From assembly GCA_025360585.1 (NCBI GenBank), contig JANYBW010000018.1, forward strand, positions 57,506-121,505: a DNA stretch of 64,000 nt, read 5' to 3'. Under the pieces are notes generated by a model. It saw only the letters and a list, made by a program, of their open reading frames with translations, was not told the DNA's origin and did not search any database. The translations under genes and the position numbers were made by a program. This DNA is from Actinomycetes bacterium (GTDB lineage: Bacteria > Actinomycetota > Acidimicrobiia > IMCC26256 > PALSA-610). Shown one piece after another: positions 17,335 through 25,260 of this stretch (position 1 is the stretch's first letter; each line of letters opens with the position of its first letter).

Positions 17335-17940
17335 TCATGGGCAGCAATAAATGATCTGCAGCGAGTGAATCTGAGCTCGCGGGAGCTCAAGTGGTTGCGC
17401 GAAATCGACGCGAATTGCTTGACCCGGGGCGTCGTTGACGACCGCACCGAGTTTGCATTCTTGTTCGGCCCGAGCGTAACCCAAAATAAATTGGCAACGA
17501 TCGATCGCGCCCACAAACGACCCTGCCGACATAGTCACTGACCAATCCGTGACGTCGGCGGATGCAGTCAGGTTCGGCACTTTGCCATCTGGTGGGTTCT
17601 GGAGCGTGACGTTCGGGTGTTCTCGAAGCCAGGACTGGATCCCATCACAGAGACCGAGGCGGTATTCGCTAGGAGTACCGCGCAACTTCAGATCGGGGTT
17701 GGGCCAACTCTCCAGCGGATCCAGCAGGAAGTGGTGGCGCTCGCGAGTGATTCGCACGGCATAAAAATGGGTACACGGTACAACGCTGCCCGCAGCCGCA
17801 GTTGCCGCTGATGCCGAAGTCGCCATGATCGCCGGAGCAACCCATGCCGCTAGGCCGAGGGCTCCTGCGGCCGCGACAAAGCCTCGACGATCGAGCGTCA
17901 CCTGCTCAACAGCAGGGCTCTCGTGTTCATTCGCGCCCAT
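17335..17940 (-). CDS. Tat-type secreted protein of unknown function
   Basis: A twin-arginine signal (LDRRGFVAAAGALG) and a hydrophobic core end near SASA at about residue 45. The mature part (about 155 residues) has four to five cysteines, including a C-terminal CC pair, and no family I recognise. The next gene downstream, the LPxTG protein, starts 12 bases after its stop, so the two are likely co-transcribed, and both use a Tat-type signal. The ATG at 17940 was preferred over 17973 because it places the twin arginines nearer the N-terminus; neither has a good ribosome site. Confidence 0.6.
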   Translation of the reverse strand: MGANEHESPAVEQVTLDRRGFVAAAGALGLAAWVAPAIMATSASAATAAAGSVVPCTHFYAVRITRERHHFLLDPLESWPNPDLKLRGTPSEYRLGLCDGIQSWLREHPNVTLQNPPDGKVPNLTASADVTDWSVTMSAGSFVGAIDRCQFILGYARAEQECKLGAVVNDAPGQAIRVDFAQPLELPRAQIHSLQIIYCCP

Positions 17941-18170
17941 CAACAGCCAATCGTTCCCTATTCCAGGGTGCACTCAGCACAACGCCGTGCGCACCCGTCG
18001 AATTTACCCTCGCCACTCACAGTAGTTATTACCGTACCAAATAGCTGCAGTGAAACCAGCTCCGCCATTGCCAAAACGCCACTCCGCCGCGTTCTTGCGC
18101 CATGCTGCCACGTTCGCGGCACGATAACAAGGCAAAACGATACAAGTTTCGATAAATTCACCCGTTTGCC

Positions 18171-19475
18171 TCAGAGCGTTTCCCCGGTGAACGCGTGATC
18201 ACGCAACATGGCCTTGGCGTCGAACACCAAACGCGCGTGCAGTGCAATCCTTGCCGGGTCGAATTCTGGGTGATCAACGAGCGTGACCACGAGGTCGCTC
18301 GATTGCAGCACCGCGTCGCTGAGCTCGACTACTTCGCACGGAACATGAGCTCGGCCGGCAGCGGGCACATGAGGATCACAAGCACTGAGTTCGGCTCCCA
18401 GTGCGGCCAAACGATCAGCGACAACAATCGCTGGCGATTCGCGAAAATCTGAAGTACCGGCTTTATACGTCAGCCCCAGCAGCAAAATCTTCGTGCCCCG
18501 CACGGCGCGGCCATACCGATTGAGCAACGCTGTAATTCGTGCCGAAACGTGATCGGGCATGTGGTCGTTGACATCGTTCGCTAACTCAACGAAGCGAAAA
18601 GGCCGGCCTGAACGTCGCTTGACCTGCCAGGAGAGATACGACGGATCAACCGGCAAACAGTGGCCGCCGACGCCGGGCCCAGGTGTAAAGCGCATAAATC
18701 CAAACGGTTTCGTGGCCGCCGCGTCTATCGCGCGCCAGATATCGACACCAAGGTCGGCCGCGAACATTGCAAGTTCGTTGACCAAAGCGATATTGACGTG
18801 GCGGAACGTGTTTTCCAGCAGTTTCACCAGCTCTGCTTCGGCCGGAGTGCCGACCGCGACGGTCTCCTCCACGAGTGCTGAATAGAAGGCGTCCACGACG
18901 GCAAGCGATCCAGCGTCGACCCCAGAAACGACCTTCGGCGTGTTCACAAAGTTGTATTGCTGATTACCAGGATCGATTCGCTCGGGCGAGTATCCGAGGA
19001 AAAAGTCCTCGCCGCACCGGAGTCCGCAACGCTCGAGAATCGGCCGAAGCAGCTCTTCAGTTGTGCCGGGGTAGGTAGTGGATTCCAACACGACCAAAGC
19101 GCCCTGGCCGATCGCGGCCACCAGCGCGACCGCGGCACTTTCGACGAAGCTGAGATCCGGGACACCCTCGCGCAATGGAGTCGGCACTGAAATGACGGCA
19201 ACATCAAAATCCACAAGATCCTGCGGGTTGTCTGTCGCTCGATACCCCGCTCGCAGCGCCGCGCCAACAACATCCGCGGCAACGTCTTCAACGTAGGAAT
19301 CGCCACGTTGCAACATCGCCAGCCGGTGCGGGTCGAGTTCGAAGCCCGTGGTCGGAAATCCCACCTCCACCGATCGCATCGCGACGGGAAGCCCGACATA
19401 GCCCTGGCCAATAACCACAATCCGCGCCGTTCGATTTTCGATACGACCAAGCAGTCGTTCACAATGTTCGTTCAT
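18171..19475 (-). CDS. Nucleotide-sugar dehydrogenase (UDP-sugar 6-dehydrogenase family)
   Basis: The Rossmann motif VIGQGYVGLP lies at residues 21-30. ESTTYPGTTEE, the substrate-binding LLENTFRHVNIALVNE and the catalytic-cysteine block GPGVGGHCLPVDP (about residue 265) are all present. KAGTSDFRESPA marks the C-terminal domain. The 434-residue length is normal for WbpA/WecC-type enzymes that oxidise UDP-HexNAc to the uronic acid with two NAD. The exact sugar cannot be read. Its product probably feeds the upstream polysaccharide locus. It is transcribed alone, with GAGG about 11 bases before the ATG. Confidence 0.9.
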   Translation of the reverse strand: MNEHCERLLGRIENRTARIVVIGQGYVGLPVAMRSVEVGFPTTGFELDPHRLAMLQRGDSYVEDVAADVVGAALRAGYRATDNPQDLVDFDVAVISVPTPLREGVPDLSFVESAAVALVAAIGQGALVVLESTTYPGTTEELLRPILERCGLRCGEDFFLGYSPERIDPGNQQYNFVNTPKVVSGVDAGSLAVVDAFYSALVEETVAVGTPAEAELVKLLENTFRHVNIALVNELAMFAADLGVDIWRAIDAAATKPFGFMRFTPGPGVGGHCLPVDPSYLSWQVKRRSGRPFRFVELANDVNDHMPDHVSARITALLNRYGRAVRGTKILLLGLTYKAGTSDFRESPAIVVADRLAALGAELSACDPHVPAAGRAHVPCEVVELSDAVLQSSDLVVTLVDHPEFDPARIALHARLVFDAKAMLRDHAFTGETL

Positions 19476-19923
19476 TTGCTCGGGACCTCAGATCTCACGG
19501 ACATCTCAGTGCTGGTCATCGCTGGTCATCGCTGGCGATATTCAGCAACGACGTCAAAACGTACCATCGGACAGTGAATCCGATTTCCAAGCGGGATCCC
19601 GATCACAAGCAACTCAAGAAACACCAACCCCATTGGTAACAATCCGTACCGCACCGATACGACACGTCACAAAACATTTCCTTTGGGAATGCTTGACAAC
19701 GGTCCCTTCCACGCGCCAACATGGTGGCGGCCGCATCGGAGCAATCCGAGAGGCCGACATTGATGCCAATCCGGTATCGATGTCGGACTTGGGGGGAACA
19801 CCAAGGACCGAACAACACGCGGCAACGGACGCGTGCCGCGTGCGGTACTGAGGCGAACCTCGCATCCAAATGACCAGGGCTAGCGGCTGACCTGATCTGG
19901 AAGCAACAGAGGAGAAATTTCAC
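19476..19923. promoter_or_regulatory. 448-base divergent intergenic region with a long 5' leader
   Basis: The gap separates the minus-strand sugar dehydrogenase from the plus-strand secreted protein. It holds a 10-bp direct repeat GCTGGTCATC (19511-19530, with a partial third copy), a TTGACA (19693-19698) followed 18 bases later by the weak CAACAT, and a hairpin at 19816-19842. A strong ribosome site AGAGGAGA at 19908-19915 precedes GTG 19924. The promoter call is tentative; no small ORF with coding character was found. Confidence 0.4.
19816..19842 (+). other. Perfect 9-bp hairpin in the leader of the secreted-protein gene
   Basis: Arms CACGCGGCA (19816-19824) and TGCCGCGTG (19834-19842) are exact reverse complements around a nine-base loop. 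It ends about 80 bases before the start codon. It may stabilise the mRNA or act in attenuation. Confidence 0.5.
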
Positions 19924-20970
19924 GTGAAACTTAAGAAGCTCACCTGTGGAGCGGCCATTCTTGGTCTCGCCGCAGGCGCAACTGTCCTCAGTGGCGCTGG
20001 CAGTGCATCTGCTGTCGTCCACATCGACATTCGTCCCTACGTTGGTGGCACAATCGCCATCGGCTCAACCAACCCCGGCTTCGCGAACAGCAAGCTCTGC
20101 CTCGTCCTCGACGCGGGCACTGGCAACCACGGCAAGATCAACGGCGTTGTTGTCGCTCCGGCAACGCAGCTGGACATCAGCATCGTGGACCAGACCTTCG
20201 TTCCGGCCGGCAACGCCTGCACCCCGACGCCAGTCACCGTCGACACTGTCGACGCTGACACGACGACGGTCGGGTCGCTCACGGGTGGTACTGCTTCCAT
20301 CGGCGTCGTTAGCTCAACGCAATCCGGCATCAGCGCCACTGCTGTAACCACGGTTCGCGTGAACTACTCGGTCGGTCAAAGTGTCGCCTTGCCAGCTGGC
20401 GCAACCATCGTCGCTGGTGCACTGAGCGGCGGTTCCTCGGTCGACTTGGACCTCAAGCCGAGCGCAACGTTGACGAAGTCCGCGCTCAGCGCAGCTTGCT
20501 CGGACACGCCAGTAGTCATCGACACGGCCACCCACGACACGAACGTGAAGTCACTTGCGCCAATTGCTACCAAGATCACCGGTGCAACGACGCTTGCGGC
20601 AGGTCAGTACACAGCAACGATTCGTGAATGTGCCCAAAGCACCGCAGCAGTTGTTGGTAAAGAAGGCAAGACCAAGATCAAGATCACGGGTCACGGTGCG
20701 GTCTCAGTGCAGTTCCTGAAAGCCGCCACAGTGAACCCGCAGACTTGGGACACCACGTACGGCAAATGCTCGGTCGTTAAGACTGTCGGCGACATCGGCA
20801 GCCCAAGCGACCCGATCGATGCTTCCCGTGTGATCCAGTGCAAGGGTGGATTCGGTGCGCCGATCCCGCTCTCGCTGGTAGTACGCGGCTGGACCACCGC
20901 TGGTGGTACGGACCCGTTTGGTCTGAACAACCCAGGCCCGCCAGTGACCTTGACTTCCGGCACGATCTAG
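19924..20970 (+). CDS. Secreted protein with Sec signal peptide, function unknown
   Basis: A classic signal peptide runs MKLKKLTCGAAILGLAAG to about residue 30, with ASA before VVHIDI as the likely cleavage point. The mature part is rich in Thr, Ala, Val and Gly, with regular beta-strand-like alternation and few charged residues, and has six cysteines likely to form disulfides. No catalytic motif was recognised. GTG is the start, supported by AGAGGAGA nine bases upstream. The strong ribosome site, regular codon choice and dedicated terminator suggest high expression, perhaps as a surface-layer or envelope protein; that is inference. Confidence 0.75.
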   Translation: MKLKKLTCGAAILGLAAGATVLSGAGSASAVVHIDIRPYVGGTIAIGSTNPGFANSKLCLVLDAGTGNHGKINGVVVAPATQLDISIVDQTFVPAGNACTPTPVTVDTVDADTTTVGSLTGGTASIGVVSSTQSGISATAVTTVRVNYSVGQSVALPAGATIVAGALSGGSSVDLDLKPSATLTKSALSAACSDTPVVIDTATHDTNVKSLAPIATKITGATTLAAGQYTATIRECAQSTAAVVGKEGKTKIKITGHGAVSVQFLKAATVNPQTWDTTYGKCSVVKTVGDIGSPSDPIDASRVIQCKGGFGAPIPLSLVVRGWTTAGGTDPFGLNNPGPPVTLTSGTI

Positions 20971-21012
20971 TCAATACCCCGCAATACAAACTGAAACACG
21001 AATAAACAAATT

Positions 21013-21043
21013 GTGGACCCGAGGCTTTACGCCTCGGGTCCAC
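21013..21043 (+). terminator. Rho-independent-type terminator hairpin
   Basis: Arms GTGGACCCGAGGC (21013-21025) and GCCTCGGGTCCAC (21031-21043) pair perfectly over 13 bp around a five-base loop. A short T-containing stretch follows. It lies 42 bases after the stop of the secreted-protein gene. Confidence 0.85.
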
Positions 21044-21085
21044 TGCTAATTTTGCGAATACTTCCTGAGCCGAGAGTGGATATAC

Positions 21086-22015
21086 ATGGCACTATTTCGT
21101 GGTACATCAATCATCGCCGCGATGGCCATCGTCGCAGCTGGAGCTGCGTGCTCGAGTTCGAAGCCAACCGCGAAATCAACCACAACCAAAGCGCCCGAAC
21201 CTTTCGTGACTTCGCCAGCATCGCGGGCAAGCGACAAAGTATCCCTCGCCGAGGCCACCGAAGTCATGCGTAGCCTCCACACGACATTCCCGAAATACTG
21301 TGCCGCCCCCAAGTGGCGCTTCAATATCACCGCGGATCCGGCGCTCGGTATCCCAGCTCCGGGGGCGACGGGCGATTGCGTTTTTTTCAATGAAGACATC
21401 ACAAGTTTGGCGTTTCGGCTCACGAGCGACCGCGACGCGTACGTGCAGCGCTGGACCGCCCGGCTCTGCAAACTTTCCAATGTGGACGGGCATGTCCTGA
21501 TGGGCGGAGCCGCGTTTGTGATACGAGACCATTCCGCGACGTTGACAACTCGCGGAGACACGGCCACAGTTATCGCGGCAGCGGTCAACGGAACCTATCG
21601 CTACGAATCGTGCGCCGTCCCCGGCACGCCAGTCTCAGCGCCGCTCGCAGTTGATACAGCTTCGTCGCTCAGTAAGCGGCTCACCAACGCTGGCGTACCC
21701 TGCGCGACGATCAACATCGACCCTGCAAATCCGTTGTATCGAGGCAATGCACTGTTCGCCGGAAGCCCCGCTGGCCTCATCGCGGTCTTCGGCCGCTGTA
21801 GCGCCAACCCCGAAATCGAGATCCTCGCAATGCGAGTGCAGGCCAGCGCTGCGGACACCCGCACAGTGTTCGACGGGGCGAAGAATTCGCTCTGTAAGCA
21901 AGATTCCAAGACCCGGCGGGTTTCAGCTGCGGACACGACCATTTACTCCGCAAACGCAAAGGTTATGGACGCGATCACCAAGGCCCTGGTAGCCGGCGGC
22001 TCCGCGGGCTGCTAA
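21086..22015 (+). CDS. Putative lipoprotein, function unknown
   Basis: The N-terminal hydrophobic segment ends in AAGAACSSS, a lipobox with the acylated cysteine at residue 22. A Thr/Lys/Pro-rich spacer follows. The rest (about residues 50-309) seems to hold two related halves of the type V..AE...VM.SL / VDTASSLSKRL, with conserved cysteine pairs (YCAAP, GDCVFF, CATI, GRCSAN). It shows no enzyme motif. Similar DUF3558-like lipoproteins occur in actinobacteria, but I cannot confirm membership. It lies between a terminator and the convergent site-2 protease gene and is probably a single transcript. Confidence 0.65.
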   Translation: MALFRGTSIIAAMAIVAAGAACSSSKPTAKSTTTKAPEPFVTSPASRASDKVSLAEATEVMRSLHTTFPKYCAAPKWRFNITADPALGIPAPGATGDCVFFNEDITSLAFRLTSDRDAYVQRWTARLCKLSNVDGHVLMGGAAFVIRDHSATLTTRGDTATVIAAAVNGTYRYESCAVPGTPVSAPLAVDTASSLSKRLTNAGVPCATINIDPANPLYRGNALFAGSPAGLIAVFGRCSANPEIEILAMRVQASAADTRTVFDGAKNSLCKQDSKTRRVSAADTTIYSANAKVMDAITKALVAGGSAGC

Positions 22016-22064
22016 CCGCAACCTTCTCAGCGGCGAGGTCAAGACGCTTCAACGCCTACCGGAG

Positions 22065-23333
22065 TTAGAACGGGCTCACTGCCGGATGCGCGATGTCGAG
22101 GTACAGGCTCGATAAGAAGATGAACGCGAACAGCGACAAGGTTGCCACTGCGACCGGCATGATCTTGGCAAAATCGGCTCGGTAACGTCGGCGATGCACT
22201 CGGCTCATCACCGCTTCGTAGGCCGCGACAGCAATATGTCCGCCGTCGAACGGAATCAGCGGCAAAAGGTTCAGCAGGCCCACCGACAAATTGATGCCAA
22301 TCAAGAGGCCAAACACCGCGACCCATCCACTGGCTACCGCGTCGTGGGCAAGATTGCCGACTCCAACCAGTGAAACGAACCTCGATTGTTCGGCACGGAG
22401 ATCCGCGGCCGTCTTTGTTGCCGCGGGTTTCGCGGTGTCACGCGTGAAGTTCGAGAGGTAGTTGCGGAATCCCGAAGGGGAAAATACGTGACCGAATCCG
22501 GAGAGCGTTTGGGTTGTCGATTCCCAAAGCCTCGGCGGGACCAACGCCAGTGCCCGCAGCGGGCCGGGCCGCTCGTATTTGATAGCGCTTTCAATCCCTA
22601 AGCGCCCGATCGGCTTGCCCTCAGCTTGTGCGACTTCCAAGAGTTTTGCCGACAGCGTCAGGCGTTGCGTTGTGCCGCGATCAACCACGATCGCGACGCG
22701 CTGGTTCGGGCGCGAGCGAATCAAGCCGGACAACTGCGTATAGCTGGTGATCCGCTGCTGATCGAACGCGATGATGCGATCGCCCGTCCGCAAACCGGCA
22801 TTTGCGGCAGGCGAGCCGGTCGCAACCCCACGCAATGTCGTGGTCGAGGTTGCACGAGCGATATCGCCACGAAAACCGATCACGGCCCACATCATGATGC
22901 CGGCCAGAATGAAGTGCGTGGCTGGCCCGGCCAGCAGCGTCGAGGTTTTCGCGAAGAAGCCTTTCGATCGAAACGTTCGTTCTTCATCTTCAGGATCAGT
23001 TTCTTCGAGATTGGTCATCCCGATGATCTTGCAGTAGCCGCCGAGAGGCAGTGCTTTGATGCCGTATTCAGTTTCGCCTTTGGTCACCGACCAAACCCGT
23101 GGTCCGAAACCAATGAAGAACTCCGTGACCTTCATGCCTGCGCGTTTCGCGAAGACGAAATGCCCGAGTTCGTGAAATCCAATGACGATGATCAAAAAGA
23201 AGGCGATGACACCAATCGTGCCCATCGTTGTTGGATACAGCATGCTCAACAACACGATGAGAAATACCGCGATCATCGATCCTAAAACGGCGCTTCGGGC
23301 ACGCAAGGGAATGTTTTCAAACGGATCTTTCAC
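22065..23333 (-). CDS. rseP: Site-2 intramembrane metalloprotease (M50, RseP/Rip family)
   Basis: FHELGHFVFAKRAGM carries the HExxH zinc motif in the first membrane segment. A PDZ domain with GSPAANAGLRTGDRI follows, and NLLPLIPFDGGHIA supplies the third zinc ligand. Such proteases cleave anti-sigma factors and other membrane proteins. The GTG at 23333 overlaps the dxr stop as GTGA, with AGGAG upstream inside dxr; this gives 422 residues. The dxr-rseP order is conserved in many bacteria, including actinobacteria. Confidence 0.93.
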   Translation of the reverse strand: MKDPFENIPLRARSAVLGSMIAVFLIVLLSMLYPTTMGTIGVIAFFLIIVIGFHELGHFVFAKRAGMKVTEFFIGFGPRVWSVTKGETEYGIKALPLGGYCKIIGMTNLEETDPEDEERTFRSKGFFAKTSTLLAGPATHFILAGIMMWAVIGFRGDIARATSTTTLRGVATGSPAANAGLRTGDRIIAFDQQRITSYTQLSGLIRSRPNQRVAIVVDRGTTQRLTLSAKLLEVAQAEGKPIGRLGIESAIKYERPGPLRALALVPPRLWESTTQTLSGFGHVFSPSGFRNYLSNFTRDTAKPAATKTAADLRAEQSRFVSLVGVGNLAHDAVASGWVAVFGLLIGINLSVGLLNLLPLIPFDGGHIAVAAYEAVMSRVHRRRYRADFAKIMPVAVATLSLFAFIFLSSLYLDIAHPAVSPF

Positions 23334-24436
23334 GAACGAGTCTCCTGTATCCATCGCACGCAACGGCGGCGGGCTTCTCCATCGGCGCCGACGATGTCAT
23401 CGACAGTATCGGCAGTTGTCGTGCCTTGTTGCAGCACCGCATCGACTACTTCGTCAATTTGGGTCCAGCGGAGCTGGCCGCCCAGAAAATGTTCGACGGC
23501 GATCTCGTTTGCTGCGGACAACACCGCCGGGCCGGTTCCGCCTGCTCGTCCGGCCGCGTAGGCGAGATCGAGTCCGCGAAATGTCGCCCGATCGGGCGGT
23601 TCAAACTCCAATGTCTGGGCCACATCGAAACGCATGGCCCCAAAAGGCTCACGCAGTCGGCTCGGCGTGCCCAGTGCGAGGCCAATCGGCAATCGCATAT
23701 CTGGTTTGGACAATTGCGCTATCACCGCGCCGTCGCAAAATTCAACCATTGAATGCACGATCGATTGCGGGTGCACAACCACGTCAATGTCATCAAACGG
23801 CACCCCAAACAGTTCATGGGCTTCAATAACCTCGAGGCCCTTGTTGATCAAAGTCGAGCTATCAATCGTGATTTTGGGCCCCATCGACCACGTGGGGTGC
23901 GCGAGCGCCTCATCGATGGTCACCGAAGCCAGATCGTTGCGGTTTCTTCCCCGAAACGGCCCACCGCTCGCCGTCAGAATCAATCGACGGACTTCGCTTT
24001 GCGCTCCGGACCGCAAGCACTGATAAATCGCAGAGTGCTCCGAATCAACCGGGACAATCTCGCCTTTGCCAGCACGCCAGATTCGACCAACCACTGGCCC
24101 GGCAGCGATCAAGCTCTCCTTGTTCGCGAGCGCCAATCGTTTGTCGGTCTGCAGCGCCGCGACCGTCGCGGATAAACCGGCAAACCCAACAACGCCGTTG
24201 ACCACGACATCGACTGCGCGGTCTGCTGCAAGCTCCGCCAAATCCTTCGACGTCGCGGCCAACACCGCGTTCTCCGGCGCAACCGCGAAGCGAAGCGCTT
24301 GGTCACCCAGCAGCGACGCATTGCTGCCGGCAGCCAAACTGACTACCCGGAACTCGTCGGGGTGGCGAGCAATCACGTCCAGGGTCTGAGTGCCTATCGA
24401 GCCAGTCGAGCCCAATACTGCAACATTGATCACCAT
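23330..24436 (-). CDS. dxr: 1-deoxy-D-xylulose 5-phosphate reductoisomerase
   Basis: The NADPH-binding N-terminus is VAVLGSTGSIGTQTLDVI. The metal and substrate motifs are PVDSEHSAIYQCL and LTASGGPFRG, followed by HPTWSMGPKITIDSSTLINKG cut into the usual order. The 368-residue length is normal. It catalyses the first committed step of the MEP isoprenoid pathway. The ATG at 24436 follows a TAGTCT element by six bases with no ribosome site, suggesting leaderless transcription of the dxr-rseP pair. Confidence 0.95.
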   Translation of the reverse strand: MVINVAVLGSTGSIGTQTLDVIARHPDEFRVVSLAAGSNASLLGDQALRFAVAPENAVLAATSKDLAELAADRAVDVVVNGVVGFAGLSATVAALQTDKRLALANKESLIAAGPVVGRIWRAGKGEIVPVDSEHSAIYQCLRSGAQSEVRRLILTASGGPFRGRNRNDLASVTIDEALAHPTWSMGPKITIDSSTLINKGLEVIEAHELFGVPFDDIDVVVHPQSIVHSMVEFCDGAVIAQLSKPDMRLPIGLALGTPSRLREPFGAMRFDVAQTLEFEPPDRATFRGLDLAYAAGRAGGTGPAVLSAANEIAVEHFLGGQLRWTQIDEVVDAVLQQGTTTADTVDDIVGADGEARRRCVRWIQETRS

Positions 24437-24442
24437 TGTTCG

Positions 24443-24448
24443 AGACTA
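24443..24448 (-). promoter_or_regulatory. Candidate leaderless -10 element of dxr (TAGTCT)
   Basis: On the minus strand TAGTCT ends six bases before the dxr ATG. A TTGCGT lies 15 bases further upstream as a possible -35. Confidence 0.5.
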
Positions 24449-24537
24449 ACGGAAACGATGAAAACGCAATCACGCGTGCCGCTGCGTTTCTCAGGTAAGG
24501 CCTGCCGGTTGAGGCAAATATAACCCGGTGAGCCAGT

Positions 24538-25164
24538 TCAGCCGGTCGGGAACGGGATCGGTGGCGACGCTTGATCGGGCCGGTGGCTATTCCAACACCC
24601 GACAAACGCAGTCTTGGCTGCGTTCGTCCAGCACAGCCAGTTGCGGTACGCCAGTAATTCGGCCTTGTTGATCGCATCATCATGGCCTTGCTTGCGCGCA
24701 TCGGCGAGATCAAAGAATTGACTGTCCGAATAGTTCTGGCGTTGTTTCACGCATTCGTTGACGGTAAAGACGTCCGTAGGGTAATCCCCATCGACCAGGA
24801 TTCGATTCGGCGAAAACGACCAGATTTTATTGCACTCTGCGTTGAACGCGTTGCGATAGGTATCCAACAGCAGCTGCGGCGCGATCGTGGTTTCGTTTGG
24901 GTTTGGCTGAGTTGAACGTGTGGTACTTGCTGAACGAGATGTCGACGAGCCACTGTCGCTGCGGGTTGTGGACGACGAACCGGGAGGCAACGACCCTTGG
25001 TTGTCGTGGATTGTGGTCGTCGTGGCCGATGAGTTTGACGCAGCTGTTGTGCCATTGGGTTTGACCGAACCCGTGGGTTTCGTAGTTTTGTGCCGGCCCG
25101 ACGATCCACACGCGGCAGCGACCAGCACCAAGCTCATAACGCACACAGTTCGTTTCACAGCCAT
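24538..25164 (-). CDS. Putative lipoprotein, function unknown
   Basis: MAVKRTVCVMSLVLVAAACGSS gives a short signal with lipobox AAAC (cysteine at residue 19). A long Ser/Thr/Gly-rich linker (about residues 24-95) leads to a folded domain of about 105 residues with four cysteines and several tryptophans (NAECNKIWSF, NWLCW, VGCWNSH). No known family was recognised. The 25164 ATG is chosen because the longer frame adds a second, unrelated hydrophobic segment. Its upstream region overlaps nothing essential and is divergent from the FG-GAP protein gene. Confidence 0.6.
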   Translation of the reverse strand: MAVKRTVCVMSLVLVAAACGSSGRHKTTKPTGSVKPNGTTAASNSSATTTTIHDNQGSLPPGSSSTTRSDSGSSTSRSASTTRSTQPNPNETTIAPQLLLDTYRNAFNAECNKIWSFSPNRILVDGDYPTDVFTVNECVKQRQNYSDSQFFDLADARKQGHDDAINKAELLAYRNWLCWTNAAKTAFVGCWNSHRPDQASPPIPFPTG

Positions 25165-25260
25165 ATTCTCGCGCACGCAGACTGGTTTCGAAAGCCGCCC
25201 GGGTAGCAGCGATGCCAGCACAAGTGCCATCGGTAACACCGCCAGACACTTCGGCCCACA

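Noticed and set aside
22626..23285. Plus-strand frame of 219 codons inside the site-2 protease gene
   Set aside because: It is antisense to a fully conserved M50 protease and has no recognisable motif.
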